From: an uncultured Burkholderiales bacterium
GTDB lineage: Bacteria; Pseudomonadota; Gammaproteobacteria; Burkholderiales; Burkholderiaceae_C
Direction: 5' to 3'
Assembly: GCA_903926695.1 (NCBI GenBank)
Contig: CAIYKK010000200.1
Span: 1 to 5,821 of the forward strand
DNA length: 5,821 bases
The notes below the pieces were generated by a model that made no database searches, was not told where the DNA came from, and saw only the letters and a program-made list of their open reading frames with translations. Position numbers and translations under genes: made by a program. This document shows, in pieces, positions 1-5,693 of the stretch; positions within the stretch are counted from its first letter, which is position 1, and each line of letters opens with the position of its first letter.

Positions 1-87
1 ATTGCCAACGCGCAAGGCATCGCGCAGGTGCAAGAACTGGCGCGTGACGCCGATGTGCTGATTGAAAACTACAATCCTGAAGCAATC
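1..87 (+). pseudogene. Fragment of a class III (CaiB/BaiF family) CoA-transferase gene, broken near 75-87
   Basis: Frame 1 reads IANAQGIAQVQELARDADVL and then IENYNP. This matches the conserved stretch near the N-terminal third of CaiB/BaiF (formyl-CoA transferase type) enzymes, where a phrase like 'ELA..ADVLIENY.PG' precedes 'LGLGY'. Members of this family move CoA between carboxylic acids in the cytoplasm. Here the expected 'G...RLGL' continuation is missing after NYNP. The frame stays open to 492, but only as the antisense of the minus-strand gene that ends at 88. The coding start lies left of the window, so only about 25-29 family-like codons are seen. It could be a gene cut by a rearrangement, a decayed remnant, or an assembly junction. 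The family call rests on a short motif and is moderately sure. Confidence 0.55.
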
Positions 88-489
88 TCAGCTCACGAAA
101 CGCAGCACCAAGCCGCCCGCCGCCAGCAGCGCGGTCACGCCCAGCAGGCCAGCGACCCAGGTCAAGCGCTTGCGCAGCGTGTCGGTGCGCAAAATAAGCT
201 GGGTGTTCTGTTCGGCCAGCGCCTTGACCAGCGCCGACGAGGCCACCATCTGGTTGTGCATCTCCGTCCCAGCGGCTTCCAGCTCGGCAATGCGCGACTG
301 CAAGGCCAACAGGGTTTGCACTTCAGACGAAAAATCAACCGGCGCTGGCTCGGGAGCCTGCGGCGCTGGCGGGGTTTTAGCGCCCACTGCGCTCCAGAGC
401 TTTTTGGCCCCGCTGGCCACCTTGGGCGCATTGCTCACCACCTCCGCCCACGGAACACTTCGCAAAACACTCAGCCAGCCTATAGCCAT
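88..489 (-). CDS. Small tail-anchored coiled-coil membrane protein, function unknown
   Basis: The protein has 133 residues and no function I can name. Residues 1-35 form a Trp-containing amphipathic region (VPWAEVVSNAPKVASGAKKLW at about 13-33, shown here only as a landmark). Next is a Pro/Ala-rich linker at 39-51, then a charged helical segment at about 54-107 with spaced hydrophobic residues that suggests a coiled coil. A single membrane segment follows at about 109-130 (WVAGLLGVTALLAAGGLVL), leaving only a three-residue tail (FVS). The topology would put the coiled coil in the cytoplasm with a C-terminal anchor. I chose the ATG at 489 over the in-frame ATG at 513 because AAAGG lies seven bases upstream of it. 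The gene follows the 242-residue histidine-kinase-like gene by 74 bases on the same strand, so cotranscription is likely. Similar N-termini seem familiar from hypothetical proteins of Burkholderiales, but this is memory only. The 3' end abuts the CoA-transferase fragment, so its natural C-terminus could have been altered. Confidence 0.75.
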   Translation of the reverse strand: MAIGWLSVLRSVPWAEVVSNAPKVASGAKKLWSAVGAKTPPAPQAPEPAPVDFSSEVQTLLALQSRIAELEAAGTEMHNQMVASSALVKALAEQNTQLILRTDTLRKRLTWVAGLLGVTALLAAGGLVLRFVS

Positions 490-496
490 TGAAAAA

Positions 497-501
497 CCTT
501 T
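497..501 (-). promoter_or_regulatory. Ribosome binding site of the 133-residue gene
   Basis: On the minus strand AAAGG precedes the ATG at 489 by seven bases. It favours that ATG over the upstream in-frame ATG at 513, which would place this site inside the coding sequence. Confidence 0.6.
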
Positions 502-563
502 CGAGATAATCACGCCAAAGCCCTACCCTACCACAGCGCCCACGCGCCCGGCGTGTCAAAAAG

Positions 564-1292
564 TCAGGCTGCGGCGGGCTCCGTCTCGATGGAAAAAGAC
601 ATCGTCACCTGCGCGCCTTGGCGCGACAGGTCCACGGCCTCGGCGGCGGCCAGCGCCTGAACATCGCTCCAGGTCAGTTTGCGGTAACCGTCGTCATACT
701 CCTCCACACAGCCATCATCGCGTGGCGTGAGTTGCAACTGCAGCCTGACGGTTTGCGGGCTGGACGTGGCGCTGAGGGTCAAGATGGCTGGCTCGTTCAG
801 GGCATCGGTGGCTTCAAACAAAGCGGCGATCAGCACCATGCGCAACGCCCCGAGCTGGACCAGACAGTCGATTCCTTCCACCTCGTTGACCAGGCGAAAA
901 CCCCGGAAGTGCAGCGTCGTGGCCAGCAGGCCGACGCACTCGGTGACGCCAGCGGTTAGCGGCACCAGCGAGCTGGACTCTGGCGCCAGCCAGGTGCCGA
1001 TGTCAATGCACTGGGCCAGCGCCGCTTTGGAGAATTCATTGATTTTTTCTGCGTTGGTGCGCAGCACCTCAATGTCGGGCTCGCCGCGTGCCAGCTTGTG
1101 TTCCATCACGCCGTAGATCAGCCCGATGGGCTGCAGGTGACGCACCATGTGGTGGCGCAAAGAGGGCGACAGGCGCCTGAGTACGGCATAACGGGCCGCT
1201 TCCACCTGCTGCAGGAGCGCCGCCGCAGAACTGGCCGAGGCGGCCAAAGGCGTCAGGGCCGCTGACGGGACTGGAATATCTGAATATTTCAT
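564..1292 (-). CDS. Degenerate histidine kinase / histidine phosphotransfer-like protein
   Basis: This 242-residue soluble protein has no signal peptide or membrane segment. After a low-complexity Ala/Ser N-terminus (about 1-25), a long helical region (25-100) contains LRHHMVRHLQPI at 45-56. It is placed like the H-box of a kinase dimerisation domain, with His47, His48 and His52 as candidate phosphorylation sites. A second helix follows (LRTNAEKINEFSKAALAQC, 77-95), as in a two-helix DHp hairpin. Residues 105-235 could be a shrunken HATPase-like fold: LGALRMVLIAALFEATDAL (147-165) sits where an N-box helix would be, but the Asn is absent and there are no DxGxG or GxGxG boxes. This is reminiscent of ChpT-type phosphotransferases, which keep the fold but do not bind ATP. 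I infer a phosphorelay role with the upstream hybrid kinase, which ends in a receiver and has no Hpt domain. The ATG at 1292 has GGA six bases upstream. ATG 1316 is the alternative, giving 250 residues. An unrelated helical protein remains possible. Confidence 0.72.
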   Translation of the reverse strand: MKYSDIPVPSAALTPLAASASSAAALLQQVEAARYAVLRRLSPSLRHHMVRHLQPIGLIYGVMEHKLARGEPDIEVLRTNAEKINEFSKAALAQCIDIGTWLAPESSSLVPLTAGVTECVGLLATTLHFRGFRLVNEVEGIDCLVQLGALRMVLIAALFEATDALNEPAILTLSATSSPQTVRLQLQLTPRDDGCVEEYDDGYRKLTWSDVQALAAAEAVDLSRQGAQVTMSFSIETEPAAA

Positions 1293-1297
1293 GTGTT

Positions 1298-1302
1298 TTC
1301 CG
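1298..1302 (-). promoter_or_regulatory. Candidate ribosome binding site of the 242-residue gene
   Basis: CGGAA on the minus strand ends with spacing suited to the ATG at 1292 (GGA is six bases from the start codon). The site is weak, and GAAGA just before the ATG at 1316 is a competing candidate. Confidence 0.4.
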
Positions 1303-1360
1303 TGGAATTGGGCCATTTTCTTCACTGGCACCGGCCAGACAGCGGTGGACTTCCGCAAAG

Positions 1361-1369
1361 GTTATAACA
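1361..1369 (-). promoter_or_regulatory. Candidate extended -10 promoter for the 242- and 133-residue genes
   Basis: On the minus strand the sequence reads TGTTATAAC: a TATAAC hexamer (five of six to TATAAT) preceded by TG plus one base, the extended -10 pattern. The region 16-18 bases upstream is only T-rich (GTTTTT/AGTTTT), so there is no good -35, which extended -10 promoters can tolerate. Transcription would begin near 1354, about 60 bases before the ATG at 1292. This also argues against a TTG start at 1358. It would allow expression independent of the large kinase gene. Confidence 0.4.
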
Positions 1370-1424
1370 ATTGCTCCCCCGAAAAAACTCATCAGAGCGT
1401 TTCAAGAGAATAATTTTGTAACAC

Positions 1425-4400
1425 TCAGTCCTTGGGTGTGAGCGGCAGCGCGGCAATGGCCCGGCAAATATGGGCCACGCTGGCGGGTTTGGCCAGATGG
1501 GCATTAAAACCGCTGCGCAAGGCGCGGTTGACATCCACCGGCCGCCCGAAACCGCTCAGCGCAATGGCCTGCAACTGGCGCAATTTCGGGCGCTTTCGGA
1601 TTTCGCGGATGAGTTCGTAGCCGTCCATCTCCTCCATGCCGATGTCGGAAATGAGCACGTCATACGTGTGATCATCCAGCAGCGCGAGGGCTTTGTGGCC
1701 ACCGCTGGCGATATCGACATGGGCACCTTCGAGGCGCAGCAAATCGGCAAAAGGCTCCAGCGAGTCGAGCATGTCATCGACGGCCAGAATCCGCAGGCCA
1801 TTGAGATTTGCGCGGGGCGGCGCAACGCTGTCAGCCGGGGCCATGCGTCTGCTAGCCAGAGGCAGCCAGACCGTGAAGGACGCGCCCCGGTTCAGGCCTG
1901 CCGACTCGGCCAGCACCTTGCCGCCCTGAGCCGTGGCCAAATCGCGCACCAGCGTCAGGCCCACGCCCAGCCCCGCGTTCGGGCTGGCAGACTGCTGCGA
2001 ATTCGCCCCCTGCTGGAACAAGCCAAACACCTGGGGCAAAAACTCCGGCGTGATGCCCTGCCCCGTATCGCTGACGCTGAACCGGGCAAAGCGCGCATCC
2101 TGCTCCAGATGCAAGGTCACGCTGCCCCCTGCCGGGGTGAATTTGATGGCGTTGTTGATCAGGTTCCAAAATATCTGCTCGGTACGCACGCGGTCGCACA
2201 GGGCGAGCACCTCTTCGGTCGGGTGGTGGTAAATCAGGCTCAGGCCTTTTTTCTGAACCTCGTTTTGGGCCGCATCGACAATCGAGGCGACCACTTCATT
2301 GAGCGCCACAGTGGTCAGCGAAAGCGTCAGCTTGCCTGTGCGCACGCGCGAGAGGTCTAGCAAGTCGTCAATGATCTTGGCCTGACTGGCCACGGCCAGC
2401 CGGATGGTTTCACCGGCGCGGGCCACCGCAGGCAGCGCCCGCACCTCCGGCTGACTGATCAAAAGTTCGGTATTGACCTGAATCAGGTTGAGCGGGTGCT
2501 TGAGCTCATGCGACATCACGGCCAAAAACTGGTCTTTGAGTTCATTGGCCTGCTGCTCCCAGGCCAGCTGCTCTTCGCGGCTGGCTTCCTGCTCTTTGCT
2601 TTCGGTCATGTCGCGTGCAATCTTGGCAAACCCGCCCGACTTGATGGCCATACGGGTCACAACGCCGCTGCAAAAGAAAGTGCTGCCGTCCTTGCGCAGA
2701 TGCCAGCGTTCATCCTGACAGCGCTCTTCCCGGCGGGCGCAGTTCAACTCCTCCTCGGGCACACCCACCATACGGTCTTGCTGCGTGTACAGCAGGGAAA
2801 AATGCTGCCCGATGACTTCTTTTTCGCCGTAGCCAAAGATGCGCTGCGCGCCCAAATTCCAGGTGGTGATAAAGCCTTCTTCATCGACCGTGAGAATGGC
2901 GTAATCCTTGGTGGTTTCGGCGGCGATGCGCAAGCGCTCTTCGCCCACGCGCAGGCTTTCTTCAGCCAGGCGCAGCGCCGTGACATCGACAAAGGTCAGC
3001 ACCGCACCGTCGATTCGGTCGTCAATCGTCCGGTAGGGCCGAATGCGCGCCAGATAATGCTTGCCATCGGTGCTGCTGATTTGGCGCTCCACCATGTTCA
3101 GGCTCTTGAAGACTTCGACCACATCGTTGGCCAGCGACTCGTAATCGAGCCGGTGGGTGATGTCGAGCAGCGAGCGGTGAACGTCCGAGGCAATCAGGTT
3201 AAAAATGCTGGCCGCCTGCGGCGTGTAGCGCTTGATGCGCAAGCCCCGGTCGATAAACACGGTGGCAATGTCGGACGAGGTAATGAGATTTTGCAGGTCG
3301 TCATTGATCTTGCTGGTTTCATCCACCTTCACCTTCAGCTCGAAATTGACCGTGGTCAGCTCTTCATTGATGGACTGCAGCTCTTCCTTGCTGGTTTCAA
3401 GCTCCTCGCTGGCCGAGCGCAGCTCTTCGTTGATGGCCTGCAGCTCCTCATTGGAGGCGCGGAGATCTTCGGTCGAGCGCTCGGCCTGTTCGATGGTTTG
3501 CTGCAGCTGATCCTTGAGCTGCTGGACCTCGGTTTCAAGCTGGCGGATTCTGGACTCCTCATCCGGGCGAAGCTCTGCGGCACTCCCCTGCAGCGGCGCG
3601 GGCGCCACCTCGTCGAACATCACCAGGATGAGGCTGGAGGCGCTGCCCATTTCGCCGAAAAACCTGACCGTCATCTGCACCAGCACCTCGGTCTCGCCCC
3701 GGTGCGTGGGAACGGGCCGGGTCTGAACGGTACCCGCCAACTGACTGGCCTGAAAAAGCGCCGTGCGCAGCTCGGTGCGCAGCTCGGCATGCACATTGCC
3801 CAGCAAATTGAGCGATGGCGCGCCGCCGCCGTGGTGCAGAAACGTGCCCACCTTGTCAGACAGATGCAGCACGTTGTAGCGGCTGTCGATCAACACGCTG
3901 GGCGAAACCACCTCGTCAATGTATTTGCGGTGCAGCTCGGCCACGGAGGGCAGCGAGGATTCGCGCCTGGCCTCCTTCGGCCGGACCGTGCTGGTGCGGT
4001 ACAGCGGCGAGCCCACCAGTACCGGCAGGTGACGGATGGCGTGGGCCTGCGGATTGGTCTTAAAGATACGGCTTTTTTTATCAACAATGCTGAACAGGTT
4101 GGGCACCGCGTCGGTCGATTCGGAAGTACCCAGAAACAGGTAGCCCCCCGGACGCAGGGCAAAGCGGAACATTTCCAGAATGCGGTTTTGCGCTTCGCGG
4201 TCCAGGTAGATCAACAGGTTGCGGCAGCAGATCAGGTCCATGCGCGAAAAGGGCGGATCGCGCAGCACGTTGTGCTCGGCAAACAGCACTTTCTCGCGCA
4301 CCGGCTTGATCACCCGGAACTGCTCCTGCTCGGGGACAAAAAACTGCCGCAGCCGCCCCTGCGAAACGTCGGTCAGGATGGAAGCCGGGTACAGGGCGTT

Positions 4401-5552
4401 GCGCCCGAAGCTGATCGCCCTCTCATCAATATCGGTGGCAAAGACCTGTAGCTCCAGCGCGCTGTTGTGCAGCTCTAGCTGCTCGCACAACATCATGGTC
4501 AGGGAATAAGCCTCTTCGCCCGTGGCGCAGCCAGCCACCCAGACGCGCAGCGGCTCATCGGGTGAGCGGTTGTCGAGCAGGCTGGGCAGCACATCGCGCT
4601 CTAGCGCCTCAAAAGCCTCGCGGTCACGGAAAAAATTGGTCACGCTGATCAGCATGTCTTGCAGCAGCGGCTTGGCCTCTTCGGGGTGTTCGCGCAGGTA
4701 GTCGCGGTAGGCGGGCAAATCCGGCAGGCCGCGCACCCGCAACCGCCGCTCAATGCGGCGCAGCACGGTGGCACGCTTGTAGTGGCGAAAATCGTTTTTC
4801 GAGTCACTGCGCAGCAAGGCCATGATCTCGCGCAGCGCCAACTCGGCCTCTTGGGCGGCCTGCGCATCCTCGGCCGGGGTGGATTTGATTGACAGATCGG
4901 CGTCCTTGGGCAACCAAATACGGCGGGCGTTGCTCCACAGGTCTATCAGGCGCTGGGGCATGTCCACCGCGCTAAGCACAAAATCGACCATGCCGGTGCC
5001 AATGGCGGCTTTAGGCATGCCGTCGTAGGCTGCGTCATCGGGTGCCTGCGCCAAGGTGATGCCGCCCTGCTCCTTGATGCGGGACAGCCCCACAGCACCA
5101 TCGGTACCGGTACCCGACAGCACAATGGCCACGGCCCGCTCCTGGTGAACCTCGGCCAGGGTGCGAAAAAACAGGTCAATGGCCAGATGCTTGCCCTGAA
5201 TCCGGGCTGGCCCGGACACCTGCAGACAGCCATCATCCATGGTCAGGTCATGGCCGGGCACGATCACATACACATGATCCGCTTCGATGGCCATGCGCTC
5301 GGCTGCCTCCACCACTGGCATGGCCGTTACCCGCTGCAGTATTTCGGCTGCGTTGCTTTCGTGCGTAGGAGACAGGTGGAGAATGACGACAAAAGCCATG
5401 CCGCTGCCCGCTGGCATGTGCTCAAAAAACCGTAGCAGCGCCTCCAGCCCACCAGCCGAAGCGCCGAGGCCGACGATGGGAAAGTTCAGCGAACTTTTCG
5501 CTAATTCAGAGTGGCTTTCGGAGGGGGGAGGAACATCAAGCTGGTCAGACAT
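1425..5552 (-). CDS. CheB-CheR-PAS-histidine kinase-receiver fusion protein
   Basis: This 1375-residue cytoplasmic protein has no membrane segment. Residues 25-205 are a CheB methylesterase domain with the Ser-His-Asp triad in GASAGG (Ser32), LHLSP (His59) and LSGTGTDG (Asp151). Residues 237-480 are a CheR methyltransferase: helical RNA-like N-part (YKRATVLRRIERR, 258-270), TNFFRD (305-310), SAM loop VAGCATGEEAYS (339-350) and CRNLLIYL (443-450). A PAS-like module (about 545-650) leads into a heptad helix with Leu at 697, 704, 711, 718, 725, 732 and 739. PAS modules follow at about 757-858 and 872-984. The kinase core has an H-box MSHELKHPLN (His1015), N-box NLINNAIKF (Asn1134), G1 DTGQGI (1162) and G2 GLGVGL (1194). 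The receiver (about 1252-1370) has Asp1259/1260, phosphoacceptor Asp1303, Ser1333 and Lys1355. All catalytic residues look intact. Unlike classical CheB there is no N-terminal receiver, so control must come from the PAS, helix or C-terminal receiver. The ATG at 5552 begins MSDQLDVPPP just before CheB homology. The frame stays open to 5813 but would run through the mobile-element end. Its start has only a weak Shine-Dalgarno sequence. The family is well known, but its substrate is usually unknown. The phrase 'RNA-like' above is only descriptive of a basic helix. Confidence 0.96.
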   Translation of the reverse strand: MSDQLDVPPPSESHSELAKSSLNFPIVGLGASAGGLEALLRFFEHMPAGSGMAFVVILHLSPTHESNAAEILQRVTAMPVVEAAERMAIEADHVYVIVPGHDLTMDDGCLQVSGPARIQGKHLAIDLFFRTLAEVHQERAVAIVLSGTGTDGAVGLSRIKEQGGITLAQAPDDAAYDGMPKAAIGTGMVDFVLSAVDMPQRLIDLWSNARRIWLPKDADLSIKSTPAEDAQAAQEAELALREIMALLRSDSKNDFRHYKRATVLRRIERRLRVRGLPDLPAYRDYLREHPEEAKPLLQDMLISVTNFFRDREAFEALERDVLPSLLDNRSPDEPLRVWVAGCATGEEAYSLTMMLCEQLELHNSALELQVFATDIDERAISFGRNALYPASILTDVSQGRLRQFFVPEQEQFRVIKPVREKVLFAEHNVLRDPPFSRMDLICCRNLLIYLDREAQNRILEMFRFALRPGGYLFLGTSESTDAVPNLFSIVDKKSRIFKTNPQAHAIRHLPVLVGSPLYRTSTVRPKEARRESSLPSVAELHRKYIDEVVSPSVLIDSRYNVLHLSDKVGTFLHHGGGAPSLNLLGNVHAELRTELRTALFQASQLAGTVQTRPVPTHRGETEVLVQMTVRFFGEMGSASSLILVMFDEVAPAPLQGSAAELRPDEESRIRQLETEVQQLKDQLQQTIEQAERSTEDLRASNEELQAINEELRSASEELETSKEELQSINEELTTVNFELKVKVDETSKINDDLQNLITSSDIATVFIDRGLRIKRYTPQAASIFNLIASDVHRSLLDITHRLDYESLANDVVEVFKSLNMVERQISSTDGKHYLARIRPYRTIDDRIDGAVLTFVDVTALRLAEESLRVGEERLRIAAETTKDYAILTVDEEGFITTWNLGAQRIFGYGEKEVIGQHFSLLYTQQDRMVGVPEEELNCARREERCQDERWHLRKDGSTFFCSGVVTRMAIKSGGFAKIARDMTESKEQEASREEQLAWEQQANELKDQFLAVMSHELKHPLNLIQVNTELLISQPEVRALPAVARAGETIRLAVASQAKIIDDLLDLSRVRTGKLTLSLTTVALNEVVASIVDAAQNEVQKKGLSLIYHHPTEEVLALCDRVRTEQIFWNLINNAIKFTPAGGSVTLHLEQDARFARFSVSDTGQGITPEFLPQVFGLFQQGANSQQSASPNAGLGVGLTLVRDLATAQGGKVLAESAGLNRGASFTVWLPLASRRMAPADSVAPPRANLNGLRILAVDDMLDSLEPFADLLRLEGAHVDIASGGHKALALLDDHTYDVLISDIGMEEMDGYELIREIRKRPKLRQLQAIALSGFGRPVDVNRALRSGFNAHLAKPASVAHICRAIAALPLTPKD
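3333..3455 (-). repeat. Heptad-repeat signalling helix within the fusion kinase
   Basis: Residues 700-740 carry xEEL repeated every seven residues (EEL at 702, 709, 716, 723 and 730, then FEL at 737). At the DNA level a unit of about 30 bases starting CAGCTCTTC at 3357 recurs imperfectly at 3420. The offset of 63 bases is exactly three heptads, so the reading frame and coiled-coil register are preserved. The element links the first PAS-like module to the second and probably forms a parallel dimeric coil that transmits signals. Confidence 0.85.
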
Positions 5553-5566
5553 GCTGGAAAAAATCC

Positions 5567-5577
5567 GGTTAGTAACC
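5567..5577. promoter_or_regulatory. Short inverted repeat just upstream of the fusion kinase start
   Basis: GGTTA-G-TAACC is a perfect 5-base dyad centred on 5572, 15 to 25 bases upstream of the kinase ATG. It could be an operator half-site pair or a weak leader hairpin. It is too short to be convincing on its own. A TAATAT hexamer on the minus strand at 5582-5587 could be a -10 box, but no -35 accompanies it. Confidence 0.2.
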
Positions 5578-5605
5578 ACCGATATTACCCTTCTTGCGCG
5601 AAAAG

Positions 5606-5625
5606 CCCCGTCCTTCAGGGCGGGG
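5606..5625 (+). repeat. GC-rich hairpin of the IS200/IS605 element
   Basis: CCCCGTCC (5606-5613) pairs with GGGCGGGG (5618-5625) around a TTCA loop: eight pairs, one of which is G-T/U. In the plus-strand RNA the wobble is a stable G-U pair, whereas the minus-strand RNA would carry an A-C mismatch, so the functional RNA sense is probably plus, the same as tnpB. Hairpins of this look are familiar at the ends of IS605-type elements and in TnpB guide RNA scaffolds, where they usually lie 3' of tnpB. Here it lies 5', about 70 bases before the start codon. It is unlikely to be an intrinsic terminator because no T-run follows on the plus strand. Confidence 0.7.
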
Positions 5626-5693
5626 ATGCAGCGCGTGGACACCGCAGGTCCTGTACGGGTGCTGATAAGTAAATCGCTGATTAAAATCCCAGC

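Noticed and set aside
552..557. TTGACA on the minus strand between the two smaller genes
   Set aside because: It matches a -35 box, but no -10-like hexamer lies 15-19 bases downstream, where the sequence is GC-rich.
1380..1407. Possible intrinsic terminator after the fusion kinase (CTC-TGAT-GAG followed by six T on the minus strand)
   Set aside because: The stem has only three G/C-containing pairs, too weak to call a terminator despite the T-run.
2496..4451. A 651-codon open frame on the plus strand
   Set aside because: It lies wholly antisense to the fusion kinase, whose domains and catalytic motifs are intact. Its translation is a low-complexity mirror of the high-GC third-position pattern, with no recognisable family.
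5103..5114. Perfect 12-base palindrome GGTACCGGTACC
   Set aside because: It encodes the Gly-Thr-Gly-Thr of the CheB catalytic motif LSGTGTDG, so repeated Gly-Thr codons explain it without a regulatory role.
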